Of a DNA stretch of 64,000 nucleotides, positions 10,954 through 19,864 are shown piece by piece (position 1 is the stretch's first letter; each line of letters opens with the position of its first letter). The notes beneath the pieces are model-generated. The model was not told where the DNA came from, did not search any database, and saw nothing but the letters and a program-made list of their open reading frames with translations. A program made the position numbers and the translations under genes. This stretch comes from Thiomicrorhabdus indica (GTDB lineage Bacteria > Pseudomonadota > Gammaproteobacteria > Thiomicrospirales > Thiomicrospiraceae): NCBI RefSeq assembly GCF_004293625.1, contig NZ_CP033040.1:2108001-2172000 (forward strand), given 5' to 3'.

Positions 10954-11541
10954 TTAAAAGAATTCAATTTCCTCTTCCTCTTCCTCTTCTTTATGCATAC
11001 GTTCACGCATGCGCTCTTTCATAATATCTATTGCTTCTTCAGCAGGAATTTTCTGGTCGAAAATCAAATCAAATAACTCCTCCTCTTCTCGCATGGTCGT
11101 CCCTTTTCGAACACTCGCCTTGAAAGCTTCCCATTCTTCCGAGCTTTTCACTCGCATTTCATGAGAAACAATTTCTGCCAGACCTGAAAGTCCATGAGAT
11201 ACATGCGATAAACGCTGACTTAACTTGTCATAAAACTGGAAAGCAATAATCGCTTGTTGCATTTTGTTGGATAAGTCGCCTGTCTCAGTTAACAAGTTAT
11301 TATGATGTTCTAAAGTCTTCGCATCAGAATCGACACCAGCAGCCTCAATCAAGTTTGAGCTCGTTGCCTGAATTTTTTCAATGTGCTGAGACATATAAGT
11401 AAAAGAATCAATCAGTGTATTCACTGAATTATCACCCTCAGTAATTGATAAATCAATCTGAGCCACCGATAAATTCAAAATCATAATAGTCTCTTGAATC
11501 TCTTTCGAGCCAAGAGAATATTGGTAATCATTTTCTGACAT
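10954..11541 (-). CDS. Helical chemotaxis protein, candidate CheZ-type CheY-P phosphatase
   Basis: A 195-residue, all-helical, acidic protein following cheA with an 18-base gap. In E. coli CheZ the catalytic pair is Asp143 and Gln147 in a long helix; here FQFYDKLSQRL places Asp105 and Gln109 with the same spacing in a predicted helix. The C-terminus is a run of glutamates ending in IEFF, which could play the role of the CheZ tail peptide that docks on CheY. Overall similarity to classical CheZ is low, so this is inference from motif and context. The ATG at 11541 is preceded by TTGGA at good spacing; the TTG four codons upstream is unlikely to be the start. Confidence 0.5.
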   Translation of the reverse strand: MSENDYQYSLGSKEIQETIMILNLSVAQIDLSITEGDNSVNTLIDSFTYMSQHIEKIQATSSNLIEAAGVDSDAKTLEHHNNLLTETGDLSNKMQQAIIAFQFYDKLSQRLSHVSHGLSGLAEIVSHEMRVKSSEEWEAFKASVRKGTTMREEEELFDLIFDQKIPAEEAIDIMKERMRERMHKEEEEEEEIEFF

Positions 11542-11559
11542 TATTTTTTCCAATCTGTA

Positions 11560-13689
11560 TTAAGCAGCGCTGAGATGCGATCCACCGTTTTTATTCGAGC
11601 TAACCGTTTCAGTAATATCTAAAATTAGCGAAACCGTACCATCTCCTAGAATAGTTGCTCCTGCAATTCCACCAATTTTCATGAAATTACTTTCTAAACT
11701 TTTAATCACCACTTGTTGTTGGCCAAGCAAATCATCGACAAAGATGCCTGCTCTATGTCCTGCATCCTCCACAACGACCAATAAACCTTTTTCCAAATCC
11801 TCTTGCGCATCGTTAACACCCATTTTCTTATGGAGGCGAATAACTGGAATATACGAATCTCGCAGCTTATAAAGCTCTGTTTCACCAGCGATTCCTTTAA
11901 TGAGCGCTTTATCAACCTGAATTGATTCAATAATGGAAACCAGAGGGAATACATAGGTTTGTGAACCAACAGAACAGAGCTGACCATCCAGAATAGCTAG
12001 AGTGAGTGGCAAGCGAATAGTGAAGACGCTCCCTTCACCCAAGGTTGTTTTCACGTCAACCGAACCACCAAGCGAGCGGATATTTCGGCGCACAACATCC
12101 ATCCCGACACCTCGACCAGAAATATCACTAACAACTTCTGCTGTCGAGAATCCAGGATGGAAAATCAAATCAATAATATCTTGTTGAGATAAGTTGTGAT
12201 CTTCTTCAATCACGCCCTTTTCAATCGCTTTACGTTCAATTACCTCATGATTGATACCCGCACCATCATCGGTAATCTGAATCAGAATATTGCCACCTTG
12301 GTGGAAAGCCGCCATTCTAACAGTTCCTGTTTCAGGTTTACCTTTGGAGGCACGAACATCCGGCATTTCCACCCCATGATCAATCGAGTTTCGAACAATG
12401 TGCACCAATGGATCCGTTAACTGCTCCAACATGGTTTTATCAAGTTCAGTTCCTTCACCTTCCATGACTAAGTCAATTTTTTTACCAAGTTTTTGGCTAA
12501 CATCATGCACAATTCGAGGCATTCGATTAAAAGCAAAACTAACAGGTAGCATTCGAATATTCATGACACTTTCTTGAAGTTCACGAGTATGGCGTTCTAG
12601 GTGAGTTAAACCTTCTTTAAGTTTATCCACCCATTCCATTGACGAATTTTGACCTTCAGCTGCTTGCTCAGCCTGCTCACCGAACTGACTGAGCATTGAT
12701 TGAGTAATAACCAATTCCCCAACTAAATTTACAAGCTGATCGATTTTGCTCAAGTCAACACGGATTGACCCTTCTTGTTTTGGCGCTTTATCCGCTGCTG
12801 CTTTCGCCTTCGAACCAGCTGCTGGTCTAGCCACTGGTTTAGTTGTAGCGGTTGGAGTTTCTGCTTTAGGAACCTCTGTTGGCTCAGGCACTTCTTCAAC
12901 GGCGACAACTTCTTCGACAATAGTTGCTTCGGATGTCGATGCAGCCTCAATCACCGATGGCGGTGTAATAATAATTTCAGCACCATCACCATCAATCCAT
13001 TCAAAAACTTCTCGGACATCCTCTTCTTTGATATCGGCCCCTTTGAGTTTTATTGTCCAGTTGATGTAAAGTTGTTCCGGATTAAACTCTGTTGCAGCAG
13101 GAATGGCAGATAAGTCTGGTTGAACGTCAATCTCTCCTAGGGATTCAAGCTCTCGCAAAATACGAAGCGGCTCATTACCTGTTTGCAAAAGCTCTTTTTC
13201 AGGTCGTAACTCAATTGTCCAAATAGAATCAGTGACAACCTCTGTTTCTTCATTTTTTTCTTCAACAGGGACTTCTTCAGCATTTTCATGAGACGGCACC
13301 TCACCACCAGACAAAATTTTCTCAAGCCAACTTTGTACTTCACTTGCCCGTTCATGATCTATTTCTTCATGATCTTGTAACTTTGTTAACATATCTCGAA
13401 GAACATCAACTGCTGCCAGCATTGCATCAACTGACTCCTGAGTCACTTCACGACTACCATCTCGCATTTCATCTAGAAGCGTTTCAAGAACGTGAGTAAA
13501 CCCCGCTATTTCTGAAAAACCAAAGGTACCACTTCCTCCTTTAATAGAGTGAGCCGCACGGAAAATCTCATTGATTTTTTCATTATCAGGAATACCGGGC
13601 GGCAAATTTAGCAGGCCGCTCTCCATCGTATCTAGCCCTTCAAAACTCTCTTCGAGATAGGTTTGGCGAAATGTTTCCATCATGTCCAT
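11560..13689 (-). CDS. cheA: Chemotaxis histidine kinase CheA
   Basis: The kinase that phosphorylates CheY and CheB in response to receptor signals. It has an N-terminal Hpt domain with phospho-His 47 in AAHSIKGGSGTFGF, a second acidic region with a Pro/Ala/Thr-rich linker (about 250-300), a dimerisation domain (RVDLSKIDQLVNLVGELV), the HATPase with RNSIDHGVE and GRGVGMDVV, and a CheW-like C-terminal domain. At 709 residues it is a normal length. GAGGA lies eight bases before the ATG. It sits between cheD and the cheZ-like gene in one operon; cheW, cheY, cheR and cheB are not in this window. Confidence 0.96.
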   Translation of the reverse strand: MDMMETFRQTYLEESFEGLDTMESGLLNLPPGIPDNEKINEIFRAAHSIKGGSGTFGFSEIAGFTHVLETLLDEMRDGSREVTQESVDAMLAAVDVLRDMLTKLQDHEEIDHERASEVQSWLEKILSGGEVPSHENAEEVPVEEKNEETEVVTDSIWTIELRPEKELLQTGNEPLRILRELESLGEIDVQPDLSAIPAATEFNPEQLYINWTIKLKGADIKEEDVREVFEWIDGDGAEIIITPPSVIEAASTSEATIVEEVVAVEEVPEPTEVPKAETPTATTKPVARPAAGSKAKAAADKAPKQEGSIRVDLSKIDQLVNLVGELVITQSMLSQFGEQAEQAAEGQNSSMEWVDKLKEGLTHLERHTRELQESVMNIRMLPVSFAFNRMPRIVHDVSQKLGKKIDLVMEGEGTELDKTMLEQLTDPLVHIVRNSIDHGVEMPDVRASKGKPETGTVRMAAFHQGGNILIQITDDGAGINHEVIERKAIEKGVIEEDHNLSQQDIIDLIFHPGFSTAEVVSDISGRGVGMDVVRRNIRSLGGSVDVKTTLGEGSVFTIRLPLTLAILDGQLCSVGSQTYVFPLVSIIESIQVDKALIKGIAGETELYKLRDSYIPVIRLHKKMGVNDAQEDLEKGLLVVVEDAGHRAGIFVDDLLGQQQVVIKSLESNFMKIGGIAGATILGDGTVSLILDITETVSSNKNGGSHLSAA

Positions 13690-13700
13690 AAAAGTATTCC

Positions 13701-14276
13701 TCAGAATAATTCAACATCGCCCTCAACAGGCTTCGATTCAATATTGTGTATATAATTATTTTCTTCAGCCGCAAGTGCTTGGTTATGCATTGGGTTCAAT
13801 CTACGAACCCGAGCCCGGCCGGTGGTTGGATAGTACAAAACTTTACGGGGATAAACATCCCCGATATCTTGTGAGACAACTTTAAACCCTTCGGTAAAAA
13901 TGTAGTCAAATGCAAAGCCAATATTGTACCAACCAATATTTGTCATGGAGCTCATGATACGCCCTCCACCAAATAATTTGAATTCTAAGCGCTCACGTTT
14001 TGCACCTTTGGTTAACAAAGCATTCACTAAGTTTTCCATTGCGAAGTTGCCATACCGGTTAGCGTCTGAAAGTTCAGAATTTGCCGCTGATCCCTTGTTA
14101 ATCGGTAACATAAAATGATTCATCCCACCAATTCCAGCTATTGGATCACGAATACAGGCGGCGATGCATGATCCTAAGACGGTTTCAATCCGTTCGTTTT
14201 CAGAAGTGACATAAAACTCGCCCGGCAAAATTTTGATCGTTTGTATACCTTCCGCAGGGTCGATACTAACTTGCAT
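13701..14276 (-). CDS. cheD: Chemoreceptor glutamine deamidase CheD
   Basis: Deamidates glutamines on chemoreceptors and in some bacteria serves CheC as a partner. The catalytic Cys37 is in VLGSCIAACI and His54 in GGMNHFMLP; the 17-residue spacing equals that of the characterised Thermotoga enzyme (Cys27, His44). It is 191 residues long and opens the operon cheD-cheA-cheZ-like, with an 11-base gap to cheA. A near-copy of the palindrome (CCCGGCCGGT, 13814) lies inside the gene. Confidence 0.93.
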   Translation of the reverse strand: MQVSIDPAEGIQTIKILPGEFYVTSENERIETVLGSCIAACIRDPIAGIGGMNHFMLPINKGSAANSELSDANRYGNFAMENLVNALLTKGAKRERLEFKLFGGGRIMSSMTNIGWYNIGFAFDYIFTEGFKVVSQDIGDVYPRKVLYYPTTGRARVRRLNPMHNQALAAEENNYIHNIESKPVEGDVELF

Positions 14277-14462
14277 AGAGTTCTCAATTTTTTATTTCAA
14301 AGTATTCACTGGCAAAAACGCTTACTCGAAAATATTGAAATATATACCAATTTTGACAGTGAAGGTTTAAAAGCTATTTGTAACAGAGCCTTTAAATAAT
14401 TTTTTCTAGTTGAAGTATATTCGCACTTAATGCAAGGTGTGACAAGTTCAGGGTTGGGATTT

Positions 14463-14972
14463 TTACGTCGAATTGATCTTAGTTTGTTTTTGCTCAAGTC
14501 TTCTCTGTTTAAAAAATCGTTTTAAAGTTAGAGAGCACTCTTCAAAAAGTACATTTGTTGACAACTCACATTGATGATTAAGTTCTTCAGCTTTTAATAA
14601 CTGAAAAACTGAACCTCCAGCACCTGTTCGAAGATCGCTAGCACCATAAACAACTCTTTCGACTCTTGCATGTACCAAAGCTCCAGCACACATTGGGCAA
14701 GGTTCTAATGTTACATATAGAGTCGTATCAACTAGACGGTAATTATCCAAAACCTCTCCAGCCTTTCTTAAGGCCACCACTTCAGCATGTGCAGTTGGAT
14801 CACTAGTACTTATTACTTGATTAAATCCCTCAGCAATTAATTCACCATTCAGAACAATCACTGCACCAACAGGTACTTCTCCTATCTGTTCAGCTTTATT
14901 CGCAAGAGATAAAGCATGTTTCATCCAAAACTCGTCTTGCTCCTGTTGAGACAAATCTTCAGGACATTTCAT
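14463..14972 (-). CDS. tadA: tRNA-specific adenosine-34 deaminase
   Basis: Converts A34 to inosine in tRNA-Arg(ACG), an essential wobble modification. Zinc ligands are seen in PTAHAEVVAL (HAE with the catalytic Glu) and EPCPMCAGAL (PCxxC). The protein has 169 residues and a basic C-terminus (RFFKQRRLEQK) typical of the tRNA-binding tail. In several gammaproteobacteria, as I remember, tadA follows guaA directly; here about 3.2 kb of foreign-looking DNA separates them. Confidence 0.95.
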   Translation of the reverse strand: MKCPEDLSQQEQDEFWMKHALSLANKAEQIGEVPVGAVIVLNGELIAEGFNQVISTSDPTAHAEVVALRKAGEVLDNYRLVDTTLYVTLEPCPMCAGALVHARVERVVYGASDLRTGAGGSVFQLLKAEELNHQCELSTNVLFEECSLTLKRFFKQRRLEQKQTKINST

Positions 14973-14991
14973 AATCTTTTTTTCCAGATAA

Positions 14992-15023
14992 TAAAAAAGC
15001 TTTCTAAATCACTTCTAGAAAGC
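14992..15023 (-). terminator. Terminator upstream of tadA, now without an adjacent gene
   Basis: GCTTTCTA (14999-15006) pairs with TAGAAAGC (15016-15023) around 9 bases, followed on the minus strand by TTTTTTAT. No minus-strand gene ends nearby, so it may be the old guaA terminator, left behind when the insert arrived. Confidence 0.65.
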
Positions 15024-15732
15024 CTTCAAAAATTAAAATAAGTGGCAATTTTTACTAAACATATCTTCTTACGGCAAACAGAAAAAGATTTCAAATCTAA
15101 AATGAGTTGAGTTCAAGGCGAAGTAAGAGAGGTTTACACATTTTAAATGAGCGAACTGCAACAAAGAAACCACTCACATTCGATTGCGAATCAATGCTCA
15201 AAAAAACTTAAAACATTATTTATTTTTTACTATGTACCGTCTTTTTCCATACATCAGCAAAAAAACCGATAGCATTAATCTTAAATCACTTAATGCTGGC
15301 TTTCCAATTGATCTAGCTAGGTGCTCGACTTTTACTACCTCAAAGTTAAATCCCCCCCCAATAGCCGAAACATCGATGACAGTGAACCTACACCACCGAG
15401 CTCATCTAGATCCTTGCGGACTGGTTGTCTTGCAAAGGTAACAAGTTCTGCAAACGGCAGATCCATGCGATCCAGTAAATTACGGGTTGCTATATCTATT
15501 TCCAAAGGAGGATGTACCTAATTGGGTACATCCCCAAGAATTGCTTGTGTTAGGCAATACTGCCAGTAATGCCCTCACTTTCACAAGCTCGTTTCACTGC
15601 GTCACAATTTGTCGTCAGGTCAAGTAGGTTGGTGATATTTGGGAGAGGCCGAGGCGGCTTCGAGTATTGAGCCCTCCTTGTGGATATAGAGTTTGTCCGA
15701 ACTTAGCAAGCCAGTCAAGATCTCTACATGCG
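15024..15732. other. Gene-poor stretch with unidentified coding-like remnants
   Basis: No gene can be named here. On the minus strand 15517-15335 is open for 61 codons with a protein-like composition (DLPFAELVTFARQPVRKD) and contains an ATG at 15466. It closes just after a run of eight G's at 15351-15358; one more G would keep the frame open much further, so it may be a frameshifted gene. A perfect 9-bp hairpin (GGATGTACC / GGTACATCC) lies at 15510-15533. This is the flank of the smvA/smvR insert and probably came with it. Confidence 0.35.
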
Positions 15733-17250
15733 CTAATGTCGAGCAGTACCTTTACCCACTCCTGCCAACAGGAAAAACACCAGAACGGCCAGCCCACCAA
15801 TCAATGCAGCAGCCGTCAGAAGCAGCACTGAATGTGTAGTCGAAAAAGCAGCCTTACCCGCAGTAACCAATGCGGCAGCCTGATCACCGGAAAGCTGCCG
15901 CGCGACCAAATACGTATCGCCCATCGAAACGGTAGCCTGATCTGCAAGATTAGGAGGCAATCCAACAGGTGTCGTGAGGTTACGCCCAAAAATAACCGAC
16001 ATAAACACACCGAAGAGAGTAATGCCGAGACCTGTGCCCAATTCGTATCCTGTCGCTTCTAGCGACCCCGCAGCTCCACCCTTACTCGCATCGACCGAGC
16101 CCATAATAGCGATGGATGATGCAGTCAGACCAATGCTGAGAGCTAAACCAAGCAGTGCCAGCAATACCGGCACAATCAGCCCCGGAGAGTGGAAATCCTG
16201 CACGGCAAGCCACCCCAACGACAGCGCTGCGATTACCATCGACAGACTAGCCACTGGCCGCAGCCCATAATGAGCAGATAACCAACCCGCAACCGGACCA
16301 CCCACTGCCGCCGCAGCCATGATAGGGATCAGGAATATCCCAGCCTGAAGCGGCGTTTTGTCTAGGACATATTGCAGTTCCTGCGCCAGAGTCAGCTCAA
16401 CCCCAGCCAATGCGCCGCTAGTAACCACCGCCATGATGATACCGGCGACGATAGCAGGGTGTGCCAATAAGGACAGGTCCAACATGGGCGTAGCTGAGCG
16501 TAACTGCTTTCGAGCAAACAGCACCAACACTGACAATCCAAAGGCTAACGTCAGCAACACCAGTACAAGGGGTTGTTTTCCGGCAACCCCCGTCTTGAGT
16601 GCATATACCACCGCAATCATGCCCATTACTAGCAACAAGGCCTGACCAATCGGCCAATGACCTGGCGAGATCTGCTCCTGACGAGGTAACAGTATCCAGC
16701 AGGCCGGGGCTACGATGAGCATCAAAGGTACGTTGATTAGAAACACCGAGCCCCACCAGAATTTCTCCAACAGCGCACCACCTATCAGAGGGCCAACCGC
16801 CGCACCGGCAGCCCCCACAGTCCCCCACAACCCGAGCGCAAGCCCTCGCTCCTTATCGTCCTCGAAGGTACGGCGGATAATACCCAGCACACACGGCATA
16901 ATCATTGCTCCCCCCAACGCCAGCATAATGCGCGCGCCAATCAGTATCTGAGCAGTAGGCGAAAAGGCCGTTGCAACTGAAGCAACCCCGAAGATCACCA
17001 AGCCGATCAGCAAGATGCGTCGATTGCCAACTTTATCGGCTAACGTACCCATAGGCACGAGTAAACCTGCCATCAACAGCGGATATATGTCGATGATCCA
17101 TAACACTTCGTTGTTGGACGCGCTAAGCTCCTGGGTTAACTTCGGGACAGCGACATACAGGATGGTCATGTCAAGAACGACCGGCAGGAATGCCAACATC
17201 ACTGCCAGCAGAATCAGCCAGCGCCTAGAATTCGGGAAGCTGTTAAGCAC
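15733..17250 (-). CDS. smvA: MFS multidrug efflux pump, DHA2 family (SmvA type)
   Basis: A proton-driven drug exporter of 505 residues with about 14 hydrophobic segments. The N-terminus LPVVLDMTILYVAVPKL and the loop PMGTLADKVGNRRI (motif A) are typical of DHA2 pumps. Sequence character and gene partner match SmvA, which exports methyl viologen, quaternary ammonium compounds and chlorhexidine-type cations. The start is GTG with AGGTGA just upstream. The gene is visibly richer in G and C than its neighbours, pointing to horizontal transfer. It is divergent from the TetR gene and shares a 87-base control region containing an inverted repeat. The substrate range is family knowledge, not shown here. 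Confidence 0.88.
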   Translation of the reverse strand: MLNSFPNSRRWLILLAVMLAFLPVVLDMTILYVAVPKLTQELSASNNEVLWIIDIYPLLMAGLLVPMGTLADKVGNRRILLIGLVIFGVASVATAFSPTAQILIGARIMLALGGAMIMPCVLGIIRRTFEDDKERGLALGLWGTVGAAGAAVGPLIGGALLEKFWWGSVFLINVPLMLIVAPACWILLPRQEQISPGHWPIGQALLLVMGMIAVVYALKTGVAGKQPLVLVLLTLAFGLSVLVLFARKQLRSATPMLDLSLLAHPAIVAGIIMAVVTSGALAGVELTLAQELQYVLDKTPLQAGIFLIPIMAAAAVGGPVAGWLSAHYGLRPVASLSMVIAALSLGWLAVQDFHSPGLIVPVLLALLGLALSIGLTASSIAIMGSVDASKGGAAGSLEATGYELGTGLGITLFGVFMSVIFGRNLTTPVGLPPNLADQATVSMGDTYLVARQLSGDQAAALVTAGKAAFSTTHSVLLLTAAALIGGLAVLVFFLLAGVGKGTARH

Positions 17251-17285
17251 AAGTTCACCTATAATTTTGAGTGTTCTTTAAAATA

Positions 17286-17303
17286 TAAATACAATCGTAT
17301 TTA
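17286..17303. promoter_or_regulatory. Candidate operator for the TetR regulator
   Basis: TAAATAC (17286-17292) and GTATTTA (17297-17303) form a perfect inverted repeat around AATC, midway between the divergent smvA and smvR starts. The position and symmetry fit a TetR-dimer site that controls both genes. Confidence 0.6.
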
Positions 17304-17337
17304 AATAAGATAATAGTGGTGTTAAAAGGAAAAGACA

Positions 17338-17871
17338 ATGGGTAGAAAACCAACCATCTCTCGAGACGGACTGCTCGACGTGGCCGAAGAGTTGGTGCGT
17401 GAGCAAGGTGGGTCCGCACTGACTATTGGCGCTTTGGCAAAGGCGGCGGGAATTTCCAAGGGCGGCGTGCAGTATTCATTCGCCAGCAGGGACAATCTGG
17501 TGCGCAGCCTGATTGATCGCTGGACAAGCCAGTTCGACGCGATGCTGGACGACGCAGCGATACATGATCCGATCGACTTTATCCGAAGCTATATCGCGGC
17601 AACGAGAGCCTCACAACAAGCAATGGACGCGAAAATTGCAGGCCTAATGGTCAGCTATCTGGAAAATCCAGAACATTTACAAGAAACACGCGACTGGTAT
17701 CGGGGGATTTTTGAACGTCTAGCTGGTGCATCGTCGAACGCTCAAACGGCACGAGTGGCCTTCTTGGCTGTCGAAGGACTGTTCCTTTTGCGCATTAATG
17801 GTATTGACGAAGATGGAGACTGGACTAGCTTTCTGGACGATGTTGAGGCAGTACTGACACGCTTGGCATGA
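17338..17871 (+). CDS. smvR: TetR-family repressor (SmvR type)
   Basis: A 177-residue regulator. The helix-turn-helix is at about 25-50 (LTIGALAKAAGISKGGVQYSF), with MGRKPTISRDGLL in front, closely resembling SmvR regulators. The C-terminal helical domain would bind inducing cations. It is divergent from the smvA pump and has AGGA seven bases before the ATG. Repression of smvA is inferred from the arrangement and the inverted repeat between the genes. Its codon use and GC content match the pump, so they travelled together. Confidence 0.85.
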   Translation: MGRKPTISRDGLLDVAEELVREQGGSALTIGALAKAAGISKGGVQYSFASRDNLVRSLIDRWTSQFDAMLDDAAIHDPIDFIRSYIAATRASQQAMDAKIAGLMVSYLENPEHLQETRDWYRGIFERLAGASSNAQTARVAFLAVEGLFLLRINGIDEDGDWTSFLDDVEAVLTRLA

Positions 17872-18192
17872 CCTGCCGTACTATGCGGGATGATTTGTCG
17901 ATAAAAGATGCTCACCGAACGATGGTCAAGAATGGCTCATATCAGTCATCAGTCGAGTACTGGCAAACTGCTCTCTAAGGTTCGCAAGTCGCCTGGCCGT
18001 GACACGACCACTGATAATCTTATATCCAAGCCTACGACTCTGGAACCAGCATTGCCGGCATCAATCACCTTTTCATAGCATCGCTGCTTTTGTATTCCAG
18101 CATGAAAAACACCATGAAAAAGTCATTGATGACACAAACAACATTGTTGGACTTGGTATTTTATTGTTGTTTCTCAACCACTTAAAACAAAA
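17872..18192. other. Gap between smvR and guaA, no gene seen
   Basis: About 320 bases without a convincing reading frame, RNA gene or strong terminator. The first ~130 bases look like the GC-rich insert and the rest like host DNA. I found no direct repeats marking an insertion border. Confidence 0.4.
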
Positions 18193-19773
18193 TCACTCCC
18201 ATTCAATGGTTGCTGGTGGCTTAGACGAAATATCATAAGTAACACGCGTAATCCGAGGAATTTCGTTAATAATTCGTCCTGAAACATGCTCTAAGAACTC
18301 GTATGGTAGGTGCGCCCAGCGCGCAGTCATAAAGTCAATCGTTTCAACAGCACGTAATGCCACAACATAGTCATAACGACGCGCATCCCCTACGACACCG
18401 ACAGACTTCACCGGCAAGAACACAGCAAATGCTTGCGAAGTTTTGTCATACAAATCCCATTTGTGTAGCTCTTCAATGAAGATATGATCTGCCAAACGCA
18501 AAATGTCTGCATATTCTTTTTTGACTTCTCCCAAAATACGCACACCAAGACCTGGCCCAGGGAAAGGATGACGATATACCATATTGTAAGGCAAGCCCAA
18601 AGCGACTCCTAACTTACGAACCTCATCCTTGAACAATTCTCGTAATGGTTCAATCAATGACATTTTCATATCTTCTGGTAAGCCCCCCACGTTGTGGTGA
18701 GATTTAATGACCTTTGCTTTACCGGTTTTTGAACCTGCTGATTCAATGACATCAGGGTAAATTGTGCCTTGTGCAAGCCAATTAATCCCCTCAAGTTTTG
18801 CAGACTCCTTATCAAAAACTTCGATAAACTCGCGACCGATGATTTTACGCTTTTCTTCAGGGTCTGTTTTGCCAGCTAAAGCTTCCATAAAACGGTCTTC
18901 AACATCTGCTCGAATCACTCGAATTCCCATGTTTTCTGCAAACATCGCCATCACTTGGTCGCCTTCTTGGTGGCGCAACAAGCCATGATCAACAAATACA
19001 CAAGTCAATTGGTCACCAATTGCTTTATGCAGTAACGCTGCAACAACAGAGGAATCCACACCGCCTGAAAGCCCCAACATTACCTGATCAGAACCAACTT
19101 GCTCTCGAATACGAGCAATACTGTCATCAATAATGTTTTCAGTGGTCCACCGTTTTTCACAACCACACAACTCCACAACAAAACGTTCAATCATACGTTT
19201 ACCTTGTTTGGTGTGAGTAACTTCTGGGTGGAACTGGATACCGTAGAAATTTTTCTCTTCGTTTGCCATCCCTGCAATTGGACAGTTACCGGTTGATGCC
19301 ATTAACTTAAAACCTTCTGGCATAGTATCAACGCGATCACCATGCGACATCCACACATCTAGCATGCCATAGCCTTCTGGTGTGACTTCGTCTTCGATAT
19401 CAACTAACAGCTTTGTATGTCCATGCGCTCGAACTTGCGCATACCCATACTCGTGTTCATCGGCATTAATAACCTGACCACCAAGTTGCTGTGCCATGGT
19501 TTGCATGCCATAACAAATCCCCAATACTGGCACGCCTAACTCAAACACACACTGTGGCGCAACGGGTGCATCATCACCAATCACAGTTTCTGGACCACCA
19601 GAAAGAATGATCCCCTTGGCACCAAACTTTTTCACATCGGCGGCATCGATATCCCAAGGTTCGACTTCGCAGTAAACGCCAATTTCACGAATACGACGCG
19701 CAATCAATTGCGTGTACTGCGAACCAAAATCCAAAATCAAAATACGGTGGTCATGAATATTATGTTGAGACAT
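18193..19773 (-). CDS. guaA: GMP synthase (glutamine-hydrolysing)
   Basis: Makes GMP from XMP with glutamine and ATP. The class I glutamine amidotransferase domain has the nucleophile Cys in GICYGMQ and His/Glu in QFHPEVTH. The ATP-pyrophosphatase P-loop is [11 protein letters not shown] and the dimerisation domain ends in PPATIEWE, as in other GuaA proteins. The ATG at 19773 (526 residues) has GGA seven bases upstream and gives the standard N-terminus. An in-frame extension to 19830 would run through the hairpin between guaB and guaA and is unlikely. It follows guaB, whose product makes its substrate. Confidence 0.97.
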   Translation of the reverse strand: MSQHNIHDHRILILDFGSQYTQLIARRIREIGVYCEVEPWDIDAADVKKFGAKGIILSGGPETVIGDDAPVAPQCVFELGVPVLGICYGMQTMAQQLGGQVINADEHEYGYAQVRAHGHTKLLVDIEDEVTPEGYGMLDVWMSHGDRVDTMPEGFKLMASTGNCPIAGMANEEKNFYGIQFHPEVTHTKQGKRMIERFVVELCGCEKRWTTENIIDDSIARIREQVGSDQVMLGLSGGVDSSVVAALLHKAIGDQLTCVFVDHGLLRHQEGDQVMAMFAENMGIRVIRADVEDRFMEALAGKTDPEEKRKIIGREFIEVFDKESAKLEGINWLAQGTIYPDVIESAGSKTGKAKVIKSHHNVGGLPEDMKMSLIEPLRELFKDEVRKLGVALGLPYNMVYRHPFPGPGLGVRILGEVKKEYADILRLADHIFIEELHKWDLYDKTSQAFAVFLPVKSVGVVGDARRYDYVVALRAVETIDFMTARWAHLPYEFLEHVSGRIINEIPRITRVTYDISSKPPATIEWE

Positions 19774-19803
19774 AGTAATTTCCAAAATTCTAAGACTAAA
19801 AAC

Positions 19804-19841
19804 ACACAAGGCTTTTGTGGAATTCCACAAAAGCCTTGTGT
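19804..19841 (-). terminator. Perfect 38-bp palindrome between guaB and guaA
   Basis: Two 19-base arms meet at GAATTC without mismatch. On the minus strand the stem is followed by TTTTT, so it has the form of an intrinsic terminator or attenuator that would limit transcription from guaB into guaA. Confidence 0.7.
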
Positions 19842-19864
19842 TTCATTAAAGGTTTACCGGCCGG

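Noticed and set aside
15545-15560. GCCTAAC on the minus strand, resembling an integron attC core
   Set aside because: No matching GTTRRRY partner at a suitable distance, so no attC site is supported.
19774-19830. N-terminal extension of guaA
   Set aside because: It would translate through the arm of the terminator palindrome and has no family support.
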